The notes under the pieces: generated by a model
The model's input: only the letters and a program-made list of their open reading frames with translations
Databases searched by the model: none
Told to the model about the DNA's origin: nothing
Shown: in pieces, positions 47,193 to 56,828 of the stretch
Layout: each line of letters begins with the position of its first letter
Position numbering within the stretch: the stretch's first letter is position 1
Translations under genes and position numbers: made by a program
Source of the DNA: Pseudomonadota bacterium
GTDB lineage: Bacteria > Desulfobacterota > Desulfarculia > Desulfarculales > Desulfarculaceae
DNA length: 64,000 bases
Direction: 5' to 3'
Assembly: GCA_018896025.1 (NCBI GenBank)
Contig: JAHIND010000008.1
Location: forward strand, 434,001 to 498,000

Positions 47193-48395
47193 CTAGAAGG
47201 TCCGTCCCTTGCGGTTGTCCACCACGCTGGGGCCGTCTTCGATCTTTTCGGTGATCCTGATCTCGTTGAACTTGAGCAGGGTTTCGGATTTGAGGTGGGT
47301 GGACAACTTGTCCAGCACCACCGCGTCCCCGGTTTTGCCCTCCACCAGCAAAGACAAGGTGTCCACGCCCTTGAGGGAATCCACCACCACCCGGTACTTG
47401 GGCGAGAACTGGGGGTAGCTGCGCAAGATGGTGGCGATCTGGCTGGGCCAGAACTTTACGCCCTTGATTTTGAGCATGTCGTCGGTGCGGCCCATGACGC
47501 TTTGGGGCATGGTCAGCTCCCGGCCGCAGGCGCAGGTCTTGTTTTCCAGCACGGTGAGATCGCCGGTGCGGTAGCGCAACAGGGGGGAGGCCTGTTTGCG
47601 CAGGTGGGTGAGCACTAATTCGCCCTTTTCGCCCAGGGGCACCGGCTCGCAGCTGGCCGGGTCGATGACCTCGGTATAGACGAACTCGTCCATGATATGC
47701 AGGCCGTTGTTGTGGCGGCAGGAACGGGCGATGGGCATGCAAAGGGCCATGCTGTAGGAGTCGATGATGGTGATGTCCCGCTCAAAGGCGGCGCGCACCT
47801 TTTCGGGGTAGCCCTGCACCGAGGTGAAGGGCTCGCCGCCCACGAAGATGGTGTGCACGGAGGGGATTCCCGCCTCGGCCAGTTTCATGGCAAAGGTGGG
47901 GTTGGATACCAGCACCCCGATTTGGTAGTCGTTGATCAGCTGCACCGCCCGGGCCGACTCGCCGGGACCCAAGGGGATGACCTTGGAACCGTAGTATTCG
48001 AACTGTCCCTGGTAAAACAGACCGGCGATGAACAGATGGTAGCCGAAGGTGACCGCCACCATGTCCTGGGGGGTGACCCCGGCCGCCTGCAGGGAGCGGG
48101 CACAGACCTGGTGCATGAACTCCAGATCCTGGTTGGTCTGGTAGACCGGATAAAGCTCCTGCCCGGAAGGAGATAGGTTCACCCTGGTGACTTCCGGGGT
48201 GTACAGAGAGCACTCGGACGGAGGCTTTTGTATCTCCGCCTGGAATTCCTTGGGATTGGTAAAGGGGATTTTGCTGAAATCTTCCAGGGAGTTGATGTCC
48301 CCAATCTCCATGGAGGCCTGCTGGAACTTGCGGCGATAGAAATCGATGGTGTCCAAGTGTTTCAGTTGAGCCTGCAACTGTTCTAAAACCGCCAC
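47193..48395 (-). CDS. phenylacetate-CoA ligase (PaaK)-family adenylate-forming enzyme
   Basis: 400 aa; DFSKIPFTNPKEF, SYSMALCMPIARSCRHNNGLHI, LLRYRTGDLTVLENKTCACGRELTMPQSVMGRTDDMLKIKGVKFWPSQI. Confidence 0.88.
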   Translation of the reverse strand: MAVLEQLQAQLKHLDTIDFYRRKFQQASMEIGDINSLEDFSKIPFTNPKEFQAEIQKPPSECSLYTPEVTRVNLSPSGQELYPVYQTNQDLEFMHQVCARSLQAAGVTPQDMVAVTFGYHLFIAGLFYQGQFEYYGSKVIPLGPGESARAVQLINDYQIGVLVSNPTFAMKLAEAGIPSVHTIFVGGEPFTSVQGYPEKVRAAFERDITIIDSYSMALCMPIARSCRHNNGLHIMDEFVYTEVIDPASCEPVPLGEKGELVLTHLRKQASPLLRYRTGDLTVLENKTCACGRELTMPQSVMGRTDDMLKIKGVKFWPSQIATILRSYPQFSPKYRVVVDSLKGVDTLSLLVEGKTGDAVVLDKLSTHLKSETLLKFNEIRITEKIEDGPSVVDNRKGRTF

Positions 48396-48538
48396 AATCA
48401 GCTCCTTTCCAAATGTTGGCAGAAACCAAATTTATATCGGTTGGCTGGCTACGGGCGCCCAGCCCAGTTACGGTTCGGGACCCCCGAACAGACACGATTT
48501 GCCGTAATCGGGCAAATAATCACACAATGCGGTATCAC

Positions 48539-48555
48539 AACATGCATTGCGTTAC
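48539..48555. promoter_or_regulatory. candidate operator in the PaaK-like/GntR divergent region
   Basis: AACATGCATTGCGTTAC, 13/17 match to the 28677 palindrome; weaker second copy TCACACAATGCGGTAT at 48520-48535. Confidence 0.55.
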
Positions 48556-48792
48556 GTAATATTTCATTTAACTTTGGCTGTATGTCAATCATTTTTTAGC
48601 CTCAGTCAGGTGCTTCAATTATCCCCTCCGCACGGGAGGATGGTTGAGCCGGCATAGCAACTCTGTAATATAACATTAAAAAAACCGGCTACTTCGCTTA
48701 TCTTAATAATCGCTTGCAGGGCGCATAAAAAATAATTAAAATAATAATCAAATATACGATAAAAATGACGTTGCGAAAAGGTGATAAACAAA

Positions 48793-49494
48793 ATGGCGGT
48801 AAAAAGCAAGGGCCAGGGGGGGGCGACCGGTAAAAGAGGCGTGGCCATCGAAGAGGCTCACAACCGTATCAAGAACATGATCTACCTGAACCAACTCGCG
48901 CCCGGTCAAAAAATCATCTACAGCGATCTGAGCAAGCGCATCAACACCAGCGTCACGCCGGTGATCCAGGCCCTGAACCGCCTGGAGGCCAATGGCTTTG
49001 TGAACTACATACCCAATAAAGGGTATTTCGTGGGCGAGATAACCCAAGAAGAAGCCATGGAACTCTATGAGGCGCGCGAAGCCCTGGAGACCTACATAAT
49101 CCCCCTGATCATCCAGAACATCACCAAGTCGGCCATTGAGGAAATCAAGACGGTCTTCCGCAAACACAACCGCGAGGCGGCGGGAGGGCCCAACCGCAAG
49201 ATCATTTTGGTGGACGCCCGTTTCCATCTCAAACTGGCCGAATATTCGGGCAACGACGTCATCAACGCCATGTTGAGCGATATCTACGAAAAGCTTTACC
49301 TCAAGTACCGCCCTGAATACCTGGCGGCTCCCCAAATGCGTGAAGTCTCCGCCGAGCACCGCAAAATATTGGACGCCCTGGGCAGGGGAGACGCCCAAAC
49401 CGCCATCGAGACCACCATCAAGCACATCGCGGCCAGCAAGGAGCGCATAACCCGCGCTTTGCAATATCGTCAAGAAACAGGCTTTTATCAGTAG
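48793..49494 (+). CDS. GntR-family (FCD-type) transcriptional regulator, paralogue 3
   Basis: KRGVAIEEAHNRIKNMIYLNQLAPGQKIIYSDLSKRINTSVTPVIQALNRLEANGFVNYIPNKGYFVGEI. Confidence 0.9.
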   Translation: MAVKSKGQGGATGKRGVAIEEAHNRIKNMIYLNQLAPGQKIIYSDLSKRINTSVTPVIQALNRLEANGFVNYIPNKGYFVGEITQEEAMELYEAREALETYIIPLIIQNITKSAIEEIKTVFRKHNREAAGGPNRKIILVDARFHLKLAEYSGNDVINAMLSDIYEKLYLKYRPEYLAAPQMREVSAEHRKILDALGRGDAQTAIETTIKHIAASKERITRALQYRQETGFYQ

Positions 49495-49719
49495 GGGATT
49501 AGCCCAGGGGCCGCCCGGCGGCCATGTCCTCAACTTACTAAAAATTAAAATAAAAATGATGTATTTAACTTTTTTCTTGTCATTGCGGCCGAATAATGTA
49601 ATTTAATAAAAAATCATATTTATGATAAATGGCATTGCGCGGTCGGCACCAAGCGTGATTGCCGCAAGCGCAGGCAAATCTCGATACCAAACCAGACCTG
49701 AAGCGGGGAAACGGGAAAT

Positions 49720-50505
49720 ATGGAGTACCAAAACATCATTTTCGAGGTCAAGGAAGGCATCGGTCACCTCATCATCAATCGCCCCGAGGTGCGCAATGCC
49801 CTCAACCGGGCCGCCCGCCTGGAAATGGCCGACGTGTTGGCCAAGGTGCAGGGCGATTCTTCCATAAAGGTGCTGGTGGTGTCCGGGGCGGGGGACAAGG
49901 CCTTTGTGGCCGGTTCGGACGTCAAGGAGCTGGCCAAGTACAGCCCCTTGGACATGGAAAACTTCATGGACACCCTGGCCCAGGGCTTTTACTCCCAGTT
50001 CGAGCGCTTGGACCGCCCGGTCATCGCCATGATCGACGGCCTGTGCCTGGGCGGCGGCTTGGAGTTCGCCCTGGCCTGCGACCTCAGGTTCGCCTCGGAG
50101 CGCTCCCTGATGGGTTTGCCCGAGATTCGCCTGGGCATCATGCCCGGAGGCGGGGGCACCCAGCGCCTGCCGCGGTTGGTGGGAGTGGCCAAGACCAAGG
50201 AGCTGATTTTCACCGGCGAGTTCATCAAGGCCGACGAGGCCCTGCGCCTGGGCATCGTCAACCAGGTATACCCGGCGGATGAGCTGGAAGAGCAGGTGAT
50301 GGCCGTGGCCAAGAAGATCGCGGCCAGGAGCAGCCTGGCCCTCAAGTGGGCCAAAAAGGCCATCAATGCCTCCCAGGAGACCGGGCTCAGGGCCGGGTTG
50401 GACTATGAGGCCATGGTGGAGTGCCTGCTGTTCACCAGCGAGGACCGCCAAGAGGGTATCAAGGCGCTGTTTGAAAAACGTGAGCCGAACTTCCAGGGCA
50501 AGTAA
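49720..50505 (+). CDS. enoyl-CoA hydratase/isomerase
   Basis: 261 aa; KAFVAGSDVKEL, DGLCLGGGLEFALACDLRFASERSLMGLPEIRLGIMPGGGGTQRLPRLVG. Confidence 0.93.
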   Translation: MEYQNIIFEVKEGIGHLIINRPEVRNALNRAARLEMADVLAKVQGDSSIKVLVVSGAGDKAFVAGSDVKELAKYSPLDMENFMDTLAQGFYSQFERLDRPVIAMIDGLCLGGGLEFALACDLRFASERSLMGLPEIRLGIMPGGGGTQRLPRLVGVAKTKELIFTGEFIKADEALRLGIVNQVYPADELEEQVMAVAKKIAARSSLALKWAKKAINASQETGLRAGLDYEAMVECLLFTSEDRQEGIKALFEKREPNFQGK

Positions 50506-50551
50506 AGCACCTTGCCCCAGACATACGACTATTTAAAAACCAAGTGAGGCA

Positions 50552-51706
50552 GTGATGCAATACAACACCTCCGAGCTCACCGAAGAGCAGAGAATATTCC
50601 AGGATATGATGGCCGACTTCGCCGACGAGGTCTTGGCCCCCATGGTAGACGAGGCTGAAGAGACGGGCCACACCCCCTTGGCCCTGTTCACCAAGATGGC
50701 CGAGATGGGCTTCCTGTGCCCCCGCTACCCCGAGGAGTTGGGCGGCGGCGGCGCGGACAAGCTCAGCGAGTGCATCATGATCGAGCAGGTGTGCCGGATA
50801 AACGCCGGTTTCTGCGGGGCTATCGTGGCTCATAGCGGCCTGGGCACCATGCCCATCTACCTGCACGGCTCCCAAGAGCAAAAAGAGAAGTACCTCATCC
50901 CCGCCATCAAGGGCGAGAAGATCGCGGCCTTCGGCCTAACCGAGCCCAACGTGGGCTCCGACGCCGCCTCCATCCAGACCAGGGCGGTGCGCGACGGCGA
51001 CGAGTACGTGATCAACGGCACCAAGATGTTCATCACCAACGCGCCCATCTGCGACTACGTGATCGTGGCGGCCTACACCCAGCCCGACAAGCGGGGCCTG
51101 GGCATCAACCTGTTCCTGGTGGACAAGGGCACCCCCGGCTTCACGGTGAGCAAGAAGCTGGACAAGGTGGGCAACCACGCCGCCGAGACCGGCGAACTGG
51201 TGTTCGAGGACTGCCGGGTCCCCGCCGAAAACCTCATCGGCGGCAAGGAGTGCGGCGGCTTCCAGCAACTGGAGGACATCCTGATCTCCGGGCGCATCAC
51301 CTACGGGGCCCGCTGCCTGGGCACCGCCCAAGCGGCCTACGATCTCAGCGTGGAGTACGCCAAGCAGCGGGTGCAGTTCGGCAAGCCCATCATCAAGTTC
51401 CAGAACACTTCTTTCAAGCTGGCCGAGATGGCCACCTACATCGACGTGATGCGCACCTACGTGTGGCGGGTGGCCCGTTTGTACGAGGCCGGGGCCAACA
51501 TGAAGAAGGAATCCTCCATGGTCAAGCTGTTCTGCGCCGAACTGCTGCAGAACATCACCAACACCGGCATGCAGATCCACGGCGGCTACGGCTACATGAT
51601 GGAGTATCCCATCCAGCGTCACTGGCGCGACGGACGCCTGTACACCGTGACCGAGGGCACCTCCGAGGTGCAGCGTATCGTCATCTCCAAAGAGTGCGGA
51701 TTCTAG
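50552..51706 (+). CDS. acyl-CoA dehydrogenase
   Basis: AAFGLTEPNVGSDAASIQTRAV, MQIHGGYGYMMEYPIQRHWRDGRLYTVTEGTSEVQRIVISK. Confidence 0.93.
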   Translation: MMQYNTSELTEEQRIFQDMMADFADEVLAPMVDEAEETGHTPLALFTKMAEMGFLCPRYPEELGGGGADKLSECIMIEQVCRINAGFCGAIVAHSGLGTMPIYLHGSQEQKEKYLIPAIKGEKIAAFGLTEPNVGSDAASIQTRAVRDGDEYVINGTKMFITNAPICDYVIVAAYTQPDKRGLGINLFLVDKGTPGFTVSKKLDKVGNHAAETGELVFEDCRVPAENLIGGKECGGFQQLEDILISGRITYGARCLGTAQAAYDLSVEYAKQRVQFGKPIIKFQNTSFKLAEMATYIDVMRTYVWRVARLYEAGANMKKESSMVKLFCAELLQNITNTGMQIHGGYGYMMEYPIQRHWRDGRLYTVTEGTSEVQRIVISKECGF

Positions 51707-51715
51707 GGCGGGGTC

Positions 51716-53257
51716 ATGGATCATCTCATCGAACAGCTCGAACAGAAGAACCAAGCGCATCGCCTGGGAGGCGGGGCCAAACGCATCGAACGGGAGCACG
51801 CCAAGGGCAAGCTCACCGCGAGGGAGCGCCTGGATTACCTGTTCGACAAGGACACCTTCATCGAGGTGGGCTTGTTGACCGACCACACCTGCCGCGATTT
51901 TGGGCTGGAAACTCAGCACATGCCCGGTGACGGAGTGGTGACCGGCTACGGCAAGGTTGACGGCCGCACGGTCTTCGCCTTTGCCCAGGACGCTACGGTA
52001 ATGGGCGGCAGCCTGGGGGACATGCACTCCCAGAAGATCTGCACCGTTATGGACCTGGCGGTGAAGGCCGGGGCTCCCATCGTGGGCATCAACGATTCGG
52101 CCGGGGCCAGGGTGCAGGAAGGCGCCGAGGGCCTGGCCGGGTACGGCCTCATCTTCAAGCGCAACGTCAATGCCAGCGGGGTGGTGCCCCAGATCTCGTT
52201 GATCATGGGCAACTGCGCCGGTGGGGCGGTCTACTCGCCGGCCATGACCGACTTCGTGTTCATGGTCAAGAAGACCTCCTACATGTTCATCACCGGCCCC
52301 AAGGTCATCATGTCGGTCACCGGCGAAGAAGTGACCATGGAAAAACTGGGCGGGCCCCGCATCCACACCAAGATTTCGGGCAACTGCGACCTGGCCGCCA
52401 AGGACGACAACGACTGCCTGGAGCAGACAAAGCGACTGCTCTCCTTCTTGCCCAGCAACGCCCGGAACGTCCCGCCGCGTTTGGAAGCCTCGGAAGAAGC
52501 GCCTTTTGACGAGGATATTCACAAGCTCATCCCCGAGGACCGCAAAAAGTTCTTCGACGTGCGCGAGGTCATCTCCCGCCTGGTTGACGGCGGCGACTTC
52601 ATGGAGGTCAAGGCCCTGTACGCGCCCAACATCGTGTGCGGCTTCGGCCGGGTGGCCGGGCGCTCGGTGGGCATCGTCGCCAACCAATCGCGCCATTTGG
52701 GAGGGGCCCTGGACAGTGACGCCTCGGACAAGGCCGCCCGCTTCGTGCGCACCTGCGATGCCTTCAACGTCCCCCTGGTGAGCCTGGTGGACGTGCCCGG
52801 CTATTTGCCCGGGGTCAAGCATGAGTACAGCGGAATCATCCGCCACGGGGCCAAGATGATCTACGCCTACTCCGAGGCCACGGTTCCCAAGATCACCATC
52901 ATCCTGCGCAAGGCCTACGGCGGAGCCTATCAGGCCATGTGCTCCAAGCAGCTCGGCGCGGATCAGGTGTGGGCCTGGCCCTCGGCCGAGGTGGCGGTGA
53001 TGGGCGCCGAGGGCGCGGTGGATATCGTCTACGCCAAGGACATCGCCAAGTCCGACGCTCCCGAGGTAACTCGCCAGGAAAAAATCGAGGAGTACCGCGA
53101 AAAGTTCGCCACGCCCTACAACGTGGCCAGGAAGCTGCACGTGGACGCGGTGATCCTACCCGGCGACACCCGGCGCTATCTGGTGCAGGCCCTCCAGGCC
53201 CTGGAAGACAAGCAGGAACCAAAACCCTGGCGCAAACACGGCAACGTGCCGCTTTAG
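51716..53257 (+). CDS. acyl-CoA carboxylase carboxyltransferase subunit (propionyl-CoA carboxylase/methylmalonyl-CoA decarboxylase type)
   Basis: 513 aa; RIEREHAKGKLTARERLDYLFDKDTFIEVG, SLGDMHSQKICTVMDLAVKAGAPIVGINDSAGARVQEG, KAYGGAYQAMCSKQLGAD. Confidence 0.92.
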   Translation: MDHLIEQLEQKNQAHRLGGGAKRIEREHAKGKLTARERLDYLFDKDTFIEVGLLTDHTCRDFGLETQHMPGDGVVTGYGKVDGRTVFAFAQDATVMGGSLGDMHSQKICTVMDLAVKAGAPIVGINDSAGARVQEGAEGLAGYGLIFKRNVNASGVVPQISLIMGNCAGGAVYSPAMTDFVFMVKKTSYMFITGPKVIMSVTGEEVTMEKLGGPRIHTKISGNCDLAAKDDNDCLEQTKRLLSFLPSNARNVPPRLEASEEAPFDEDIHKLIPEDRKKFFDVREVISRLVDGGDFMEVKALYAPNIVCGFGRVAGRSVGIVANQSRHLGGALDSDASDKAARFVRTCDAFNVPLVSLVDVPGYLPGVKHEYSGIIRHGAKMIYAYSEATVPKITIILRKAYGGAYQAMCSKQLGADQVWAWPSAEVAVMGAEGAVDIVYAKDIAKSDAPEVTRQEKIEEYREKFATPYNVARKLHVDAVILPGDTRRYLVQALQALEDKQEPKPWRKHGNVPL

Positions 53258-53290
53258 GCCGCGCCTGTCGGCAAAAGGAGCTTGATAGTC

Positions 53291-53689
53291 ATGAGTAAAC
53301 GTATTCGAGTTCTGGCGGCCAAGCCCGGTCTGGACGGGCACGACCGCGGCATAAAGGTGGTTTGCGCCGGTCTCAAGGACGCGGGCATGGAGGTGATCTA
53401 CACCGGCCTGCGCCAGACCCCCGAAGCCATCGTGGCCGCCGCCATGCAGGAGGATGTGGACGTCATCGCCCTGAGCACCTTGTCCGGGGCCCACAACCAA
53501 CACCTGCCCCGGGTGGCCCAGCTTCTGCGCGAAAAAGACGCGCAGCATATCCTGCTGGTAGCCGGGGGCATCGTGCCTCCCCATGACCGCGTCTCCCTCA
53601 GAGAAAAGGGAGTAAGTGAAATATTCGGGCCCGGCACCACCATGACTCAAATCGCCGAGTTCATCAGGACCAACGTGTCCCTGAGCTGA
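53291..53689 (+). CDS. cobalamin-binding small subunit of acyl-CoA mutase
   Basis: [68 protein letters not shown] (DxHxxG). Confidence 0.93.
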   Translation: MSKRIRVLAAKPGLDGHDRGIKVVCAGLKDAGMEVIYTGLRQTPEAIVAAAMQEDVDVIALSTLSGAHNQHLPRVAQLLREKDAQHILLVAGGIVPPHDRVSLREKGVSEIFGPGTTMTQIAEFIRTNVSLS

Positions 53690-53708
53690 AAACCGGGAGA
53701 GCGGAGCT

Positions 53709-55364
53709 GTGTCCATGGACCAGAGCAAAATAAAAGAAGCAAAAGCCAAGTGGGCCCAAAGCGACCCCGATCTGGCCAAGTTGTCTCCCCGCCACACCGA
53801 CTGGGGCGACCCAGTGGAGAGCCTCTACACCCCCGCCGACGTGCAGGAGCAGGACTACCTGGAGCAGTTGGGCTTCCCCGGCGAGCATCCCTTCGCGCGC
53901 GGGGTATATCCCAGCATGTACCTGGGCCGCCCCTGGACGGTGCGCCAGTATTCGGGCTATGACTCGCCCAAAGACACCAACGCCCGCTTTCGCTATCTGC
54001 TGGAGCAGGGCCAGACCGGCCTGAGCGTGGCCTTCGACCTGCCCACCCAGATCGGCTACGACTCGGACCATCCCATGTCCGCGGGCGAAGTGGGCAAGGT
54101 GGGGGTGCCGGTGGACACCCTGGAGGACATGGAGGTCATCTTCGAGGGCCTGCCCTTGGACAAGCTATCCACCTCCATGACCATCAACGCGCCCTCGGCC
54201 ATCATGCTGGCCATGTACGTGAGCATTGGCAAGAAACAGGGCCTGGAACCCAAGGTGCTGCGGGGCACCCTGCAAAACGACGTGCTCAAGGAGTACACGG
54301 TGCGGGGCACCTATATCTTCCCGCCCAAGCCGTCCATCCGGCTGGTCACCGACATCTTCGAGTATTGCAGCAAGAACGTGCCGCGCTTCAACACCATCAA
54401 CGTGGCCGGCTACCACATGCGAGAGGCGGGCTGTTCGGCGGTGCAGGAAATAGCGTTCGCTTTCAGCAACGCCATCGCCTACATCGAGGCCGGTCTTGAG
54501 GCGGGTTTGGATATCGACAAGTTCGCTCCGCGCATAAGCTGGATATTCAACACCAACAACAAGATTTTTGAAGAAGTGGCCAAATACCGGGCCGCCCGGC
54601 GCATATGGGCCGAGATGCTCCGGGACCGTTTTGGTGCCAAAGATCCACGTTCGTGCATGCTGCGCTTCCACACCCAGACCAGCGGGGCCAGTCTGACCGC
54701 CCAACAACCCCTGAACAACGTGGTGCGGGTGGCTTACCAGACTCTGGCCGCGGTGCTGGCCGGGGCCCAGTCCATCGCCGCCTGCTCCTATGACGAGGCG
54801 CTCAGCCTGCCCACCGAGGAGTCGGTGCGCACCAGCCTGCGCACCCAGCAGATTCTGCGCGAGGAAACCGGGGTCACCGACACCATAGACCCCATGGGCG
54901 GCTCCTATTACATGGAAGCCCTGACCAACCAGCTTTACGCGCGCATCAAGGAACTGATGGCCGAGGTAGAGGAAATGGGCGGCGCGGTGGAGGCCATCGA
55001 GAAGGGCTTCGTGCAAAAAGAGATAGAGCGCCGGGCCTACGATATTCAGAAACAGGTCGAGCTCGGCGAACAAGTGGTGGTGGGCGTGAACAAGTACGCC
55101 ATCGAGGAAGACGAGCAAGAGGTTTTGGTCGAGTCCAACCCCCAGGCTGAGCAGGACCAGATTCAGCGGCTGCAAGCCCTGAAAAACCGGCGCAGCCAGG
55201 ACAAGGTGAACAGCGCCTTGGCCGCTCTCAAGCAACAGGCTCAGGGCGACGGAGCCCTGATGCCGGTGATTATCGAGGCGGTGGAGGCCTACGCCAGCTT
55301 GGGCGAGATCTGCGGCGTGCTGCGTGAGGTGTTCGGCGAGTATCAGCCGGTAAGAACCATCTAA
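53709..55364 (+). CDS. methylmalonyl-CoA mutase-family large subunit (no fused B12 domain)
   Basis: 551 aa; YLGRPWTVRQYSGYDSPKDTNARFRYLLEQGQTGLSVAFDLPTQIGYDSDHP, LKEYTVRGTYIFPPKPS. Confidence 0.92.
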   Translation: MSMDQSKIKEAKAKWAQSDPDLAKLSPRHTDWGDPVESLYTPADVQEQDYLEQLGFPGEHPFARGVYPSMYLGRPWTVRQYSGYDSPKDTNARFRYLLEQGQTGLSVAFDLPTQIGYDSDHPMSAGEVGKVGVPVDTLEDMEVIFEGLPLDKLSTSMTINAPSAIMLAMYVSIGKKQGLEPKVLRGTLQNDVLKEYTVRGTYIFPPKPSIRLVTDIFEYCSKNVPRFNTINVAGYHMREAGCSAVQEIAFAFSNAIAYIEAGLEAGLDIDKFAPRISWIFNTNNKIFEEVAKYRAARRIWAEMLRDRFGAKDPRSCMLRFHTQTSGASLTAQQPLNNVVRVAYQTLAAVLAGAQSIAACSYDEALSLPTEESVRTSLRTQQILREETGVTDTIDPMGGSYYMEALTNQLYARIKELMAEVEEMGGAVEAIEKGFVQKEIERRAYDIQKQVELGEQVVVGVNKYAIEEDEQEVLVESNPQAEQDQIQRLQALKNRRSQDKVNSALAALKQQAQGDGALMPVIIEAVEAYASLGEICGVLREVFGEYQPVRTI

Positions 55365-55411
55365 GGCTGACTGGGCCGCTTTGGCCCAAAATTAAGCAGG
55401 AGGATCAGATA

Positions 55412-56815
55412 ATGGCGGGCATTTTTACAGCCGCTGCTCATATTCCCTATCTCAAGATAGAGCGAAAAACCATAGGAGGGGCCTGGGAGCGGGGGGGCCA
55501 AAAGGGCTGCCGCAGTGTGGCGGGAAGCGATGAAGACTCCCTGACCATGGCCGCCGAGGCCGCCGGGGCCGCCCTGGAGGCCGGAGGCCGCGACGGAGTG
55601 CAGGCGCTTTACTTCGCCTCCACCACCGCTCCCTACAGGGAAAAGGCTACTGCGGCCATGCTGGCCACGGTCTTGGACCTGGGCGGCAACATGGAGACCC
55701 TGGACCTGGGCAACTCCCTGCGCTCCGGGCTGGGCGCCCTGAAGCTGGCCTTGGACACCGCTGACGGCGGCAAGGTGTTAGTGGCTTCTGGGGAAAAGCG
55801 CCTGGGTTATCCCCGCTCCGACCAGGAGCAGCTCTTCGGCGACGCCGGAGCGGCGGTGCTGGTTGGCGGCGGCGACGCGCCGGTGGCCTACCTGGGCGGC
55901 TACGCGGTCACCGATGAGATCACCGACGTGTGGCGTACCCAGGAGGACACCTACGTGCAATCCTGGGAAGGACGCTTCGTTACCGGCGAGGGCTACCTCC
56001 GGGTGACCGCCCAGGCGATAAAGGGCCTGATGTCCCAGATGGGGCTGAAGCCCGAGGACATCGCCAAGGCCATCATACCCGCGCCGGACCCCCGTTCGGG
56101 CATGGGGATTTTGAAAAAGACCGGGCTCAGCCAGGCGGGCGAGGCCGTGGATTCCCTGCTGGAGACGGTCGGGTTCTGCGGAACGGCCCATCCCCTGGTG
56201 ATGCTGGCCGCCGTCCTGGAGCAGGCCCAGCCCGGCGAAAAGATTCTGCTGGCCGCCTACGGCGACGGGGCCCAGGCCCTGTTGTTCGAGGTGAAGAGCC
56301 AGCCGGTCCTGCCCGCGGTGAGCGTGCCCCAGCAACTGGAGAGCCGCCGCGCCATCAACTCCTATGCACGTTTCCTCAGCTTCAACGGGCTGGTGGAGCC
56401 GCAACCTGGCGAACCATTCCGCCTGGTGCCCTCGGCCACGGTGATCTGGCGAGAGCGCGACTCCCTGTTGCGCTGCCGGGGCAGCAAGTGCCAGGTGTGC
56501 GGCACGGCGGCCTTCCCCATCCAGCGCATCTGCGATAACTGCCGCAGCGTGGACCAGTTTGACACGGTGCGCCTGAGCAGCATGGCTGGCGAGGTGTTCA
56601 CCTTCAGCCGGGACAACCTGGCCGGAAGGCCGGACGACCCGGTGATCGTGCAGACCGTGGTGCAGATGGAAAACGGGGCCCGTTTCTACGGCCTGATGAC
56701 CGACGCCGACCCCAACCAAGTGGATTTGGGCATGCCGGTTAAGCTCACCCTGCGCCGCATGCACGACTTGGGTGGGTTCCACAACTACTTCTGGAAATGC
56801 CGGCCGGTGAGGTAG
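55412..56815 (+). CDS. HMG-CoA synthase-like domain fused to C-terminal DUF35 (zinc ribbon/OB-fold) domain
   Basis: 467 aa; thiolase-fold N-half plus CRGSKCQVCGTAAFPIQRICDNCRSVDQFDTVRLSSMAGEVFTFS. Confidence 0.85.
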   Translation: MAGIFTAAAHIPYLKIERKTIGGAWERGGQKGCRSVAGSDEDSLTMAAEAAGAALEAGGRDGVQALYFASTTAPYREKATAAMLATVLDLGGNMETLDLGNSLRSGLGALKLALDTADGGKVLVASGEKRLGYPRSDQEQLFGDAGAAVLVGGGDAPVAYLGGYAVTDEITDVWRTQEDTYVQSWEGRFVTGEGYLRVTAQAIKGLMSQMGLKPEDIAKAIIPAPDPRSGMGILKKTGLSQAGEAVDSLLETVGFCGTAHPLVMLAAVLEQAQPGEKILLAAYGDGAQALLFEVKSQPVLPAVSVPQQLESRRAINSYARFLSFNGLVEPQPGEPFRLVPSATVIWRERDSLLRCRGSKCQVCGTAAFPIQRICDNCRSVDQFDTVRLSSMAGEVFTFSRDNLAGRPDDPVIVQTVVQMENGARFYGLMTDADPNQVDLGMPVKLTLRRMHDLGGFHNYFWKCRPVR

Positions 56816-56828
56816 CGGGGAGATTATC

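Noticed and set aside
49631-49645. Additional operator copy (GGCATTGCGCGG) upstream of the 49720 enoyl-CoA hydratase
   Set aside because: Only the core GCATTGCG matches; too degenerate to include in the regulon set.
50936-53140. 734-aa minus-strand ORF
   Set aside because: Antisense to the ACAD and carboxyltransferase genes; low-complexity His/Gly/Leu-rich translation typical of GC-driven shadow ORFs.
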